From Pyxicephalus adspersus (lineage: Eukaryota; Chordata; Amphibia; Anura; Pyxicephalidae), in contig NC_092862.1 in the NCBI RefSeq assembly GCF_032062135.1, positions 92,891,478-92,955,477 of the forward strand: a DNA stretch of 64,000 nucleotides, given 5' to 3'. Below, piece by piece: positions 23,333 through 36,065 of this stretch (position 1 is the first letter of the stretch; each line of letters begins with the position of its first letter). A program made the translations under genes and the position numbers. The notes under the pieces are model-generated. The model searched no databases and was not told the DNA's origin. It was given only the letters and a program-made list of their open reading frames with translations.

Positions 23333-24336
23333 ATTATGTGGATGGTCTTCTCTAGTAAATTAGGAGCCAGGTGGGGAAGTGGGGCATCAAACTTGAACAT
23401 TTGAATAAAGGAATAGTGTTTATTTGACTCATGTAAAGTCATTAAAGTTAACAAATGTATTAGAATAGAAAACTATATTAGGTTATTGGTCACACTAAGG
23501 AAATAGTCATTTATGGAAAGTAAAGGGAGAAAAGGCCCAAAAATTAGAACAGTTAACCTAAATGAAGTTAAAAACTACTTTAAGATATATGGTCCCATGA
23601 TTTGTCAGCCCCTCCTGTTTTAGATACCCCCTAATTTCCAAACCCTAAAGTACCAACAGAGTAAAACACGATATTTAGTAGCAGCTTTGGCACTTTGGAT
23701 TTTGATCTAATGTCTGTTTATGTGTAATTCAGCCATTAACGTCTGTGTGACTGGCAGAAGGATAGGAGCCAATCTAGGTAATTTTAGCGATTTCAGGAGC
23801 GACTTTTAGTAAATATTAGGCACCTGCCATAACTCCAGTCTTTCAATTTCACAAACATTGATTTTTGAGCTCTGCCAGACTGGCACTAATCATCCAAAAT
23901 ATTATCTTTAGGTTACCTGGCAGTACAAGTACAAATCCTATGCAAGTAAGATATTTTTGCCAACTGCAAGTGGGGCTGCAAAGGCTTGGCAGAATTATTT
24001 ACAGTGTCTTAGTTAGTAGTTTGAAATACGTTATAAACCACATAATAATATTCATCTGTTTCCATTGTATAATGTAATAAGCACTTGTCAAAAGTGTGCC
24101 TAAATTAAAATGGGTTGAAATAATTATTGGCAGGCTTACTTGCACACATTGTTTGGGATATGGGGTGACTGGAGTTGAGTCCATGAGGTGTTTGGTATAT
24201 TGTGTACAATGCAAACATCCTGTTGTGTTCTACACCATGCAAACACTCTGCTAAGGCCACAACCATTAAAAAAAGCTATACCCATAGTGGTTATAGAAGG
24301 GGAATACTATCAAATGTGATTTGTGCGACAGCTTCA
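23333..24336. other. Intergenic stretch, no gene seen
   Basis: AT-rich, no supported gene or assignable repeat. Confidence 0.5.
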
Positions 24337-24539
24337 ATGGCTGCATACACACGTTTAATAATTGTCATTGGAAAGGATCTTTCACAGTTCTTTCCAACAA
24401 CAAAAGATTGATAATGCATAAACAAGCGCTGTACAACCGTTCATCATCGCCAGGACTGATCCATGAACGACGAACACTGTACACTCTCCTCAGGGCTGAT
24501 ATCGGACGAGAATCATCTGACGTGTGTACATAGCCTAAG
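24337..24539. mobile_element. MITE related to the 51.47-kb TTAA-bordered family
   Basis: Ends are GGCTGCATACACACG on the left and, inverted, GGCTATGTACACACG on the right. Inside, ATTGGAAAGGATCTTTCACA and CTTTCCAACAACAAAAG match the GTTGGAAAGGATC...GATCCTTTCCAAC hairpin of the element at 51469-51798 in inverse orientation. The border tetranucleotides (TCAA/CTAA) are eroded from TTAA. It is non-coding. Confidence 0.7.
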
Positions 24540-25169
24540 TCTTGATCACATCCAAGATGCTATGCCCAGCACTGGTCCCAGAATTTTTTGATGTCCACAC
24601 AAGAGGGTCTATTATAGGTAAATAACATCCATAAAAAGTTAAAAGGTACATATATTTTATGGGAAGATTGGATCTCTTTAAAAGCACCAGGAACAATTGA
24701 TTACTTAGCAATCCTGTATAATGTCTGCAAATGACTTAATACAACACAATACAACTTAGTATGTTTTCTTTAGTAAATAACATCAATAATATACATGAAA
24801 AAAATATTGAAAATGTAAATTCAAGAACAAAACTTGACAGTTTGGTATATTTTTACATAAATATAGAACACAGGCATGTAAGCGCCTATCACATAGAACT
24901 TCAATGGCCCATCCAGGATGTTAATCTATTTGAGAAAATTTGCTGTTATAAATAATGTTATAACTAATGAGGAATCTTTTCAGTGTACAATAAAGAAAAT
25001 CAAAGAAGGCAAAGCCAACGTTTGCAAAAGAAACTTATCTTCAATCAAAAATCTAGAACTCTTTGAGTCTACATACAGATTCTCTCCGCTTGTTCTTCTA
25101 ACAAAAGACTCCTGAGCTCAGCACACGCAGGCTTATTCCACCCTTTTTCGCCTCATCTGGCAGCCGCTT
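24540..25169. other. Intergenic stretch, no gene seen
   Basis: AT-rich, no supported feature. Confidence 0.5.
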
Positions 25170-25340
25170 TCCGGTCCAGCACACACTAACATTTAATGAG
25201 TCAAACTTCCCATTTTCAGACTAATCAGTCGACTGCACTAATTGCAAATGCAAATATGCAAATTTATATTAATTAATTACTCTGCTAATTAGTTCTGCTT
25301 TTTTTTAAGGGGGTGTCTGTGTGGAGGTAATAAATCACTT
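25170..25340. promoter_or_regulatory. Candidate distal enhancer: tandem octamers plus homeodomain sites
   Basis: Two perfect POU octamers ATGCAAAT lie head to tail without spacing (25248-25255 and 25256-25263). They are followed within 35 nt by TTAATTAATTAC and GCTAATTAG homeodomain cores. The block is preceded by CTAATCAGTC and CACTAATTGC. Such dense POU/homeobox clusters are typical of neural developmental enhancers. NEUROD6 is the only gene seen and lies 22 kb away, so it is the obvious candidate target, but that link is inference. Confidence 0.35.
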
Positions 25341-27149
25341 TGCAGTGAAAAGGAAACATGTTTCATTCCCATCTCACTCCCCATAAAAATTTAATGCAGT
25401 CATTGAAGTAAAAAAAAAATGTATATTAGAGTATGTAAAAAATATATGTGTACATATAGTCTAATTGCTGCTGTTCCTGATGCATCCCCTTTAGTAAGGT
25501 GCAATTGTGATTCGACTTTCACATCTTTGGGAAATGCCATCACTAAGTTGGCTGTTAGCAGTTTAATTATCACATTATGAGCTTCTGCAAAGCAACTTTC
25601 CTGTGCTTCAGGCTGTGACTTCGAGCACAGCAGTTCACACATATTGCAAAAAAAGTAGAAAAAAAAAACCTTAGGAAGAAGGAACAGAATTTCCGTTTTG
25701 TAAAATCAGGACAAATAAAATGCAATTCTAAATGGTCCACAGAATCTAAATCTTAATTTGGCAGGGAGGGAAGTGGTTCATTTTAGTTAAAAAAAAAAAA
25801 AAAAAAAGCTGCCTTAAGGCCTATATGGCATTCAGCCAAAACTCTGCTGATCATGCACTTCCCTGTGACCCTGATATAGGCAATGTCTGGACCACACAGG
25901 GACCTGAATTACGATAGAAAACTATTGTGCTAAGAAGAGATTCTGCAAGCAGAATGTAAAAAATCAGGCATTCAGGTACACATTTTCTTCATAGATCTTA
26001 TAGGAAGACAGCATTGGCGCCCAGAGCAACACACCTTGGCTAGAACCACCTCTTTTTTACAGAACATTTTTTTCAAGCACAAATCTATTTGGAAATATTG
26101 TAAGAATATGCAAATTTGCCTTTACAAGATGGCTGATGATTTAAACCTAGTGTGATTTCAGAAGATTTCAATCTGGATTCTTGGGGGACGTTTTAGACCT
26201 GGCTTTCAAGCAACGTTCATTGATCTCTGGAAATGTCTTCTCAATCTCTGACTAACCTAGTCTTCACCTAACACCCTCTTAACCTCTGCTCCATCTTCAG
26301 CCCCACCGAGGATCCCATTTTTGTTTTCCATGTACTGGGTGGGTTAGTGCCACCAGATCGAAAAAAAGTTTTGGCCAAAACCAGAGTGAAAGCCTCAAAG
26401 CTAAGGCAATCATTGAATGTAAACAACAAAACTAATGAGCTTAATAGGTTTTTATATATAAACAAAAATTTCAGTTTGTTGCCAGTTTTTTATAATATAC
26501 AGACAATTTGAGGATTTCATGTTGAGTGTGTTTTACGTGACAATTTGGGTTTGCTAAACAGTGTTGTTGCTGCCTGAGTTTGAATGACCATCAAACTGGC
26601 CAGTTCACTGTACATTGGGTTTAGTTGTGCCAATTTCCAATGTTTGACCAAAAATTTGTTTTTTCAACATGGGATCCATAGTAATGCCATAGTGCACCAA
26701 TGATCAGATGGGGGAGGAGCAGTGCACATTGGCAACCATCTTGAGTACAGGCGGCCTAGCACATGGTATGTGCATATGGTATAACACATGGTATATGGCC
26801 CCACCCAAACCAATTAGAAAGCATTGGCTCGCTCCAACCAGCATTTCACATTTATTCTACTGTAAGTCAGTGAGTTTATCTAAGTGATGCTTTATAAAAA
26901 GTAATGCTTTACACATTGTGTGTTCCTATTTTTACAGTAACACAGTTTTTACATTTCTAAACAATGGCAGTATATTTCACATAAATAAATATTTCCTAAT
27001 TGTATCACTTATTAGCAAAACAATAAAAAAAAACAGGAGCACAACTGTTAGTGCCTATCTTAAAACAATTAGGAAAATCATGTGCAGCAGAGTCAGAAAT
27101 TTCCAAGCCCCATACTAGGTACACTTCCTGGCCCTTTCAACCCATGTCT
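25341..27149. other. Intergenic stretch, no gene seen
   Basis: AT-rich, with an A-run at about 25789-25807. No supported gene or assignable repeat. Confidence 0.5.
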
Positions 27150-28065
27150 AAAAATTCCAGCATTGTGAAAGTAAAGTCAAGGATCTGTGATAACCAACAA
27201 GGGGGCCACGTACAAGTGAAGAGTCTGTGGTGCTTAGAAAGGGAGCCAGGTGCAAATGGGACCTGTCCCTACACTGTCTCCCTTGCTGGCTTGCCCACAC
27301 CCAGCTCACACCCAACACTTACACCAAAATCCTTTGCTGATTAGCCCAGACCCTTTATTTATACCTGGCAGGCCAACAAGGGAGCCAGATGAAAGTGGAG
27401 CATCAGGCTAGCATGCAAAGGAGCTAGCCAAGGACCAGCATTTGCACCTGGCTTCTTTTTGGTTGGCTGGCTTATCTCAAACTCCCCAGGGAGTTTGAGA
27501 TAAGCCAGCATGGGTGCCTGTCCCTTCACTTGTACCTGGCCAACCCACTTGTACCTGGCTAACCCAGACCTAACACCTGGCTCCCCTGATATTTAACCCA
27601 AGCCCTCTACTTATCACCTGTCTCCATTTCTGGCTAGTCCTAAACCTTCACTTGTGCCTGGCCATCTTGTTGGTTATTCCAGGTCTAACACTTCCTAGAC
27701 TCTCCACTTGCACCTGGCTAGCCAGCAAGGGAGTCTCATGCAGGTGAAACATCAGGCTAGCCAGAAAGACAACTAGGCACAAACAAAAAATCAGGCTGCA
27801 CTTGCACATGACTCTATTGCTAGCTAACCGGACCCTCTAAAATTGAACTCTTTTGCTGGCTAGCTCAGATCTGGTTTTGGGAGCCAGGTGGTGAAAATGT
27901 TGGGTTTGGGCTAAAAAGCACAGGATGCAGGTGTGATGGTGGACCAGGCTGGACAGCAAAGAGAGCCAGGTGCATTTGGAGGCTCCGGCTAGCCAACAAG
28001 GAGGGTATATTTAGTTGGAGCCTGACTCACTTGCACCTGGTTCCTTGATGGCTAGCCTGAAGACA
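27150..28065. repeat. Mosaic minisatellite built from one degenerate unit in both orientations
   Basis: About 900 bp is made of irregular copies of a unit of roughly 45-65 bp. Its core in one orientation is CACTTGCACCTGGCTCCCTT-GCTGGCTAGCC-AGACC, and in the other it is GGAGCCAGGTGCAAGTGGA. Both orientations are interleaved, for example GGGAGCCAGGTGCAAATGGG at about 27241 and CTTGTACCTGGCTAACCCAG at about 27550. It also holds a perfect 21-bp-arm palindrome at 27466-27509. It is richer in C and G than the flanks and shows no coding frame. Confidence 0.75.
27466..27509. repeat. Perfect 44-bp palindrome (21-bp arms, 2-nt centre)
   Basis: GCTGGCTTATCTCAAACTCCC (27466-27486), centre CA, then the exact inverse to 27509. 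No mismatches. It lies inside the mosaic minisatellite. Confidence 0.95.
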
Positions 28066-29104
28066 AGATATCAATAAGGAGAGTCATCCAGCGAGCAGCA
28101 GACAGAGCAGTAGGTAGTAAATACTAACATGAAGAAGGAAAAAAAACTTTCCCAAAAGCTTGCTACTGTGAATATTTAGTTTTAGCCAATAAAAGGTATC
28201 ACCTACAAAAAGAAAAATTTTCTCTAGGAAGTGATTAGGCTTTAAACCAGTATATCAACCCTTTCATGTATGTTTCAGTTAAAGCATCCAAAGTATATAA
28301 TATTTTTGACCTTTCTTTTGGGTCTTCTGTCAGTAACATCAGTTTAAAATGCCCCTGATATTATTTAGTTGTCAGGTACATTTGACCTGCAGTTGATCTC
28401 TTTCTGACTTTCACTTGACCTGCTTCAAGTGGGTTTGCATTCTCATAGAATGCAAGGGAGTGCAAATCTACATAACCAAAAATTTATTGACACACTCCCT
28501 TAAACAAATTGTTTAAACAATTAATAATGAGGATACAATAAAAAAATGTTTAGTAGGAAAAAGTTAATAGGAAGCTTTGGACTGCCCAAATATGGGCAAA
28601 ACAAATAAAAAATATACTTTCACCTTACCAACATAAGAGAATGTTTACATTGCAAAGTGAACATATAATTTTTAAAGTTAGCATTTACTTTGCCAAGTGA
28701 ACAGTTTGTGTTTCTTAATCTTACACGCATTATTCTAAATCACTTAACATCTGTATTTGCTCAAGTGTACTTTATTTTATAAATTAAAAACACTAGTAAT
28801 GCAGTTGTGTATTGATTTACCACTGTGCTTGTGAATGCAGTCCTTGGTGGATTAGCAAGTTATTTGATTCATTGGTGTATGACTTTTTGGTATATGAGCT
28901 GGAAACAGCACTAAGTGTATGCTCACAGTGACTTTTTATTTGTTCAGCAGTATTAGGTTAATATTGGAATTATTGGTCTCCGTTTTGTATCCATTTATCT
29001 TAGGCAGTTGGTTGCAGGTAGCATTGCCACACAATTTGTTTCAGATGCTACATGCAGCATCCAAGGGTGGTTTACTGCCACAGCTGCCTCCACAGATTTC
29101 AATT
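28066..29104. other. Intergenic stretch, no gene seen
   Basis: AT-rich, no supported gene or assignable repeat. Confidence 0.5.
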
Positions 29105-29260
29105 GGAGGTCTGAGCCTGAGATGGGAGAGTGGGCGGGGTCTGTTATCATGATGTCACTCTGGGGGAAGTGTCTTCCACTTTAAGTGACACAGGCAGGGG
29201 TGTAGTGGGGCAGGCACGTACTGTGCCCCCTGTTCTTTTTTTGCGACTACACCCCTTGAT
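29105..29260. mobile_element. hAT-like fragment (copy 3) next to a second inverted-repeat end
   Basis: GCCTGAGATGGGAGAGTGGG, TCATGATGTCACTCTGGGGG and AAGTGTCTTCCACTTTAAGT match the interior of the hAT-like copy at 10.19-10.28 kb; its termini are missing. Immediately after comes AGGGGTGTAGT (29196-29206) with its exact inverse ACTACACCCCT at 29246-29256, which looks like the two ends of another, very short hAT-style element. Confidence 0.6.
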
Positions 29261-32200
29261 ACCATAGGAACCTTTTCTTTGTAACCCAAGACAACAATCC
29301 CCATTTACATTTCTGAAATCTCCTTTTCATATTTGAAATGATATAATAGCGCACACAAATGCATAAAAGTTTGTTCCTGTGAACTATTAACAGACTTGGC
29401 TTTATCTCTAATTCCAGTTTTATTGCAGCTTTGCAATTCAATATATTCTTGCTTCAACCTAAGCCAAAATATTTCCAAACTTTTTTTTACTAAATTCACT
29501 TTTTTTAAGGTATGTATTAGAATGGTTGAGAACTTGGTACAACCATTCATTCTACCCTTATATCTTTAGAGCAACCCATTATTGAATTATAGATGGCTAT
29601 TTCTAGGTGAATTTATGTACTACTAAAGATAGGCAAAATAAAGCTAAATCAGCTCTACCACCTACTGGTCAATCTTTTAACTTCAGGAAAAAATAGTAAT
29701 GGCAGCAGTCATTGTACAATATAAGGTATTCCTATCTAAGATTTAGGATGGAACATTGAAACTGAAAGCTGCCAGAGGTTGTTGTGGTGAAGAGCTTCTG
29801 CGCTTATCTCAAGTTCACAGTGTCCAGAATTGTTTAGCTTAATGTGCAGTTATTAGAATAGTCCTAGAATAAGGAGTAACGTCATTTCTTTAAAAGGAAA
29901 CATGGTCTATCAGTCTTTAAACTACTAGAGGTTGCACAAAAACAGTGCCATCAACAGAAATTGTCAAGATATTTGCACGTTTATGTTCAGTTGTTTTCAC
30001 CCCACAGGTAAAGGTATCTTCAATTGTTTGTAAAATGCATACACCATTCAATAAATGACTATAGTAAATTCTGTTGTTTCCTTATCAACTGATATATAAT
30101 GATATTTAAATTACCATATTAGGCCACTATATTTTATGCAGAATTGCATTTCTGGGACAGAATCATACCCTGGAGCTTTGGATTTTGTTGCCAATCTCAT
30201 TTGTGATGCCAAAGACTTGTCACTTTAGTGTCAGAGAATACACCAAAGGCTTATATATTTTTTCTTTGTATTAGAAGCTAATCACATTCAATTAAATGCA
30301 ACACTTATTATTTAACATGGAACACTAATTGTAAAATTACAATAAATATACACCTGGTAGTCAGGGCAGTTGAGTATTTTTATACAATATATATCACTAG
30401 CATGTTCCACAAAACAGAAATGTGAGTTGAGATTTTGGTTTTGCGTGGATGCTGCAAAGGTGAATTGTAGTTTTTAATATTTCTACTGGGAGTTATGGTG
30501 GTGTTTCCATTTTTGCCTAATGGCTGCAACCAGTATGGAGCCATATGACATGTCACATTCTCCAGATTGATACTTCTTGTATTGTAAAGGATAAATTATT
30601 TATTTGGAAATCCAGGTAAGAGGGACAGAGAGTGACAGGTTTTTTTATATCCCTCTGGCAGAGGTGGACATCAGCTAATGCTAAAATGTACCATTGGAGA
30701 AATTTAGTGATAATAAAATCCAGTGGGTCATACATGTTGCTACCCAAAAATGTATTATTATTTTTTTTAGTACAAAGTTAGGGTACAATTCACTGGGTCT
30801 TTCTCATCAGCATAACCTGAAGTTTATTGTCTATAAAAATATTTACAGACGCTTACATTTTAGGCCAGTTAACCTAACTTCTGGGACACAAAAGCTTTTC
30901 CAAACTGTTTTTTTCCTTCTTTGCTAACATATTTATCAAATGTTGGAACAGGCATAAATGTAATAGATAAATTAGTTGAAACGCGTCAAGGACTCCAACT
31001 TTAAGAACTTTAAGAACAATTTTAGAGGCACAAATTGTCTTTGGAAAGTGTCCAACAAAATAATGGTACCAGACATTTCTTTCTCACTTAACAAAAAACA
31101 AAACTAGTTTTACTAAAGCATGAAGTGAGGGAAACTCAACATTTGTTGTCTTCACAGCAACAGAAAAGCCTCCAATGGGGACAACTTCCTCGGATAATTT
31201 CTTTGTTTGACTTGATTTGGAGGAGTCATTTTCTGTTACATCTTTAGGATCAGAGGTGAAAGAAAATCTCCCTAACAGGATGCAGACAACAGAAATTTAC
31301 CCGATAGAGTTTTGAACCGTTCCCTTTTCTAACCAAAAATCTACTTGGCTTTTGTTACTGATTGTTTACAATCTGCTATTTAGTTCAATCTTCCCTCTTG
31401 CTAAAAATATTTTCTACAAAAACTCTACAACATACCAGATGTTGTATTTCTAACACTGAGGACATGCTAATGGTGATTTCTCATTTTTTATTTAAATACA
31501 TTTTTAAGTGCTATTTGGACTTCTATTTTCTTACTGAGTAAAATACATTAAAAAAATACACCACAAAATAGAATATATTTTTTTATAAACTGTTATTATT
31601 TTTGTGAATATTATTACTATCTAAATTAGGGTAACAGTTGAGGGTTTTGAGGCTGGGAATATGACAGAATATAGTGTTTAGGAAGTTCCAAAGGATTAAA
31701 GCCTATGAGAAAAGGTGAGAGTTTGGAGGATATAAGATCTTAATGTACAGAATGCACATTACTGTTAGAGTAAGATGTGAAAATTACAGAAGAAAAAGGG
31801 GGAAAATATATGGAGTACTTTAAAAGTGAAAGTTACTGGTAGCCTGTGGATTGAGATGGGTAAAATAAAAGGAGAAGAGAAGAAGGAGGCAAGCAGCAGA
31901 GCTCTGTAGGCATTGGAGAGATGCCAGTTTTTTAGATGGCAGGCCACAGAGAAGGGTTTTTCAGTAGTACAGACAGGACCAAGGATTGTATTTTTTTTTT
32001 TTGTACATTTTATTTTTCATCTTGTGTAAGGAAAGGAAAGGTAAGATTGATAGTAATGTTTAGGTCGGAGAGCTCAATGCACAGATCCCAGTTTTAACGA
32101 AGTATCTACAATGATTCTGCTTTAAATATGTTTTCTTCCTTTTTCCAAATGTGGTCTTGGCGATTGTAGCTTCAACGGAACATGGTTGCATTGTACACCT

Positions 32201-33734
32201 CAGAAACTTAGTTTGTTAAGAGCTCAAATATAAGGTTTCCTTGTGATTACTTTTCCATGCAGTTACTGTGCAAGTATTGTTACACAGCAGACCACTGCTC
32301 TACAAACGATGTATTTATTGTGGTGATATCAGGCTTTTTCTTTAAATACATTCCCAGTTTATAATCAGTTAATTCAAAAATCAGCCTTGGTTATTCTGAT
32401 CTTGTCTTAGCATCAATAGTTTCCCCTTAACCCTCAGTTCTTAAAGAAAGTCCCACTTTTAACTTTACTCATTCAAGTAGGTGGTTATTACAAACAGGCA
32501 AATAGTGCCCGATCGCATTATATAATGAAAAAGCTAACCTGCGCAAGTGCAAGGATTTATGAATTCCTGAGCACTTGTGTGGGGGTTACATCACCTTGGC
32601 ATGACCAATCAAGAAGTCCAAAGATTGTTGCTGGGCAGAAGATGGAAGAAAGTCCTGCAAGGTTTAATTCTGCTTTAATACTCAGACATCAGTATGTTTG
32701 TTTCAGGTCTCAACAAAAAAACTAAAATTTTTAAATCAGTAAAATGGCAAGGCAGATAGCATTCTGCGAAGCATATGGGTTGCCACAGCCTGAATTTTTC
32801 AAGCAGCACTGTTAAATAAATTGACACTCCAGCAATCAGAAAGTAGTTAGATCATTGTTATGCTACTTAGAGAAAGAGAGGCACGTAGCCGTAAGAATTA
32901 GGCGCAGTGACTACATGACCGGGGGCTGGGCCTAGCCCAGAGCTTTTAAGGGGTTAAGAAAAAGGGTAGTGTTGCCAGAGGGGGCTGGGCTAGTGTGACA
33001 ATGGTGTTTATAAGGGATGGGCTAGAAGGTCCGAGCTCCCCGGGTCATGTTACAACTTAGAGATTGTTCACCTTGAGAGATACCTAACTTGGCTTTAGGC
33101 TCAAAAGATCAGTCAAGTTCAACCTTACAAAATAAAGTGAATCAATTGACAGGCAATCTAAACCTTTGCACGTGCCATTATTTTTTAGATTTCCCAGTTC
33201 AATGTGTTTCTGTATTGTCTATTTTTTTCATTCTTGTGTCTATATGCAAAATGTATCTCCAACTTTATTTCTAAATAATAAATCTTGCTTTTAGGAAAAC
33301 ATCTCCTTTTGCACATAAATAGTAACTCTACCGTATTATTTATCCCATACTTCTGGTGACAAATACCAGAATATGGTAAAACAAAGTGATCCAAAACAAT
33401 GAAAAATGCATAGCAAGCTAGAATCAGCTTTTGCACAAAAAAAAGCTATATTATGAAGTTATGAACACCATCTGCACACACTTATTTTATGCTATTGGAG
33501 TCCAGTTATCATTTGCCTGATTCTGAGTTGTTAGCTCCAATGCAATTTACTAAGCAGATTTGGTTTCATCTGACAAATCCTAAAACTCATTTCTTTATAA
33601 CCCCCAACTACCAAATAGTCTGACAGCTCTAATGATGGGGCTATGGCAATCTAGAAGTTTGGCGACATGCACATAAAAGCTTGCTGTGTACTTTATATGG
33701 AGAAAATATGTATAAAAAAACTGAATGCACTGGA
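29261..33734. other. Long AT-rich intergenic stretch, no gene seen
   Basis: No coding sequence or RNA gene recognised. A purine-rich unassigned block lies at 31640-31980. GAAACGCGTC at about 30979 echoes the GCGAAACGCG motif near 40.19 kb but lacks its partner sequence. The block 32920-33060 is GC-richer (GGGGCTGGGCTAG repeated) and unassigned. Confidence 0.45.
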
Positions 33735-34465
33735 ACCTTGCTCCAGAAAGATTACATGCACTCATTCAATCATGTAAGCAATTTGTGTTGGAGATGTGGA
33801 GTATTAGAGGGGCTCCTTTTTTCGTGTTTTCTGGACTTGTTATGAGATTGTTACCTTTCGAAGGGAGGTCAGTGATCTTTTTATTCAACTGGTAATTTCA
33901 AAATTACCAGGGACCTGGTTAAGCATTTACTTTGCCTTCCCTTTCTGGGGCTCTCAACAACCCAAAATGTTTTGGCTACCCATGTCCTAACAGCTGCAAG
34001 GCGTCTTATTACTTTAAAATGGAAATCTACCCTTCCTCCAACACTTTTGGATTTGGAACTGCCCAATTGAACAACAGGTTAACAACATTCAAAATCAGAG
34101 GTTTGGGTCCCAAGGGAAAAACATGTGTTTGGAAAATTGTGTTAAAGTACAAATGAGCCTCTCTATTTAGTTTTGACAGGTTGAACTGAATTTTGACATA
34201 TTTTTCTGTATCCTACATCTTTCTTTTCCCTTGTCCTTTATCTCCTTCACTTTTGGCCCTGAGCACTATTCTTGGCAGAGTTTCTTGAATAAATAACATA
34301 AGTTTCATATTGTGCGTTGGTTCTTTGATGAATATAATTTACAGTTAGTTATGTTTTTGGCAAGAGGATTTGATCCTTTATTGGTTCTCATTGTTTTGTT
34401 ATGTGTTCATTTTTTTTTCATTAATTTTATCAAATTCATCAAATTTTCATTAAAAAATAAAAGAT
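33735..34465 (+). mobile_element. 5'-truncated L1-like LINE, ORF2 C-terminus and 3' UTR
   Basis: Translations give GSFFRVFWTCYEIVTFRREV and, after a frameshift, HVLTAARRLITLKWKSTLPP. These correspond to the CWRC...HxFWxC zinc-knuckle-like block and the AAxRLIxxxWKS block at the end of L1/Tx1-group ORF2. An upstream CWRCG is also visible at about 33790-33805. The 3' UTR runs to an ATTAAAAAATAAAAGATAAA tail at about 34465. It is dead, with stops and at least one frameshift. Confidence 0.75.
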
Positions 34466-36061
34466 AAAGTCCCTTTTTGAGGAACTTTTCACAGCTGCCT
34501 ATAGGGTAAAACATGTAGGAAGTTACATTCTAAAAGTGTTACAGCAATCACCACTGTAGCAGAATCTAAAAAACGTGGCTTGAACAATCATGTTTTAGAA
34601 TACAAGAGCTGAGGAACACAGAGTTTTGGTACATTTTCTATTGTTTTTTTTATTTTGGATTTACTTATATCTTATAGCTATATTATAGCTTTCATGTGTC
34701 AAACAAGGATCAGCAAATGATTATATGGGTTTTAACTGTTGCTTAATTTTATTTATATACTTGTTCAATTTATTAAAATGTTATTATATAATTATATTCT
34801 TCTTTTATGACATTAATATCACATTTATACAAAGGCACATTGTGGTTTTGAGTTTATCAATGCTTTAATGTTCTTTAAAGTTCACCTTATTTGTCTGAAT
34901 TGCCTCTCTGGTGTTAAAATATAATTTTACATTTTAGTATCACTTCTTCAAATCACAGGCCAGTTTACTTGCTGACAAAGCCTTCTTTTACAATATTTTG
35001 TAAGACAAGAGCTACCCATTTGTGTTTAATATACAAAGATTTCCTACCCACTGCTAATTGGTAAATATTGTAGATTTTAATATACAGTAAAAAATGAACA
35101 CTACCTCCTAAACTAAGATGAGTGTGGCAATTTAGGTTTCTTTTGCCAGCATTTTTTCCATCTTTATGTGGATCTTTTTCCTTCCCAGAATTATATGTTT
35201 GTTTGTTTTGTTATTACATTAAGTTGGATGTAAATCAATACCTATTGCGATAAGTGGAATGCAGCAAAATCTTTGCAGGGAAAACAGCAGGAGAGAAGCA
35301 CATAGTATCTGCTTTAAAAGTGCATTTTTATGATACCATCTCTCAAAGAAAAAGAAAAAAAAATGTACAGATTGAATTTCTATTTTCTAGGGTGCCAGAT
35401 GGTTGTACACACACCATGCTTCTGCTAGGGAAATATTCACATCTCAAGCCTTAGCTTGACATTTTCCAGTGTCGTGTAGGATTTTTTCAGACCTAATAAA
35501 TTGCTCTATTCAATGCTGCCCCCGGGAGGATTGAGAACATTGTATCAAAAGTGCAAATATTCATGGTAATTCAGGTAAATATAACACGTCTTTTAAATAC
35601 CAGTAATCTGTGCTTATCAATTGAATATTATTGTGATTTTATGATGCAAAAATGCATGAATGCATAATGAATTTACATTTATATTCTTGAAAATTCTACT
35701 TTTATTCAATTCTACTTTTTTGTTCTATTGTATTCTTCAGTTTAATGTGTGTAAGCTACTAACCTGCCTGCAACCTGCCCTGTGCACTCTCTCTGCCTTA
35801 CACTCCTTTCTAACTAATTGATTGCAAAAAAGTGCAATAATAGCAAAACATCTGCCGATCCTGCCAAATATTTAGTGAGTTCATAATTTACTGTGCTGTT
35901 TGTCCATGCTGCAATGGAATCCCAATCAGATTTATCAGCCCTGACCAGTTTATTTTTGTTCTTGGGTTTGGATACACTTTATTGTATTCATGGTTTCTCT
36001 GGTACCAAACATAATTTTCCTGTGGACAACAAAATAATAACAAATATAATAAAGCCAGTCC
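34466..36061. other. Intergenic stretch, no gene seen
   Basis: AT-rich. The part at 35440-35580 (ending TGCAAATATTCATGGTAATT) has the look of a conserved non-coding element but cannot be called from one sequence. Confidence 0.45.
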
Positions 36062-36065
36062 TTAA

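Noticed and set aside
25120..25180. Possible coding exon (moderate GC, CCACCCTTTTTCGCCTCATC)
   Set aside because: No flanking splice sites with a consistent open frame.
30975..30990. GAAACGCGTC resembling the hammerhead-like motifs
   Set aside because: No CTGANGA partner upstream and no Penelope-like sequence around it.
32920..33060. GC-rich GGGGCTGGGCTAG repeats with TATAA-like text, possible promoter or LTR
   Set aside because: No matching second LTR, primer-binding site or coding sequence found.
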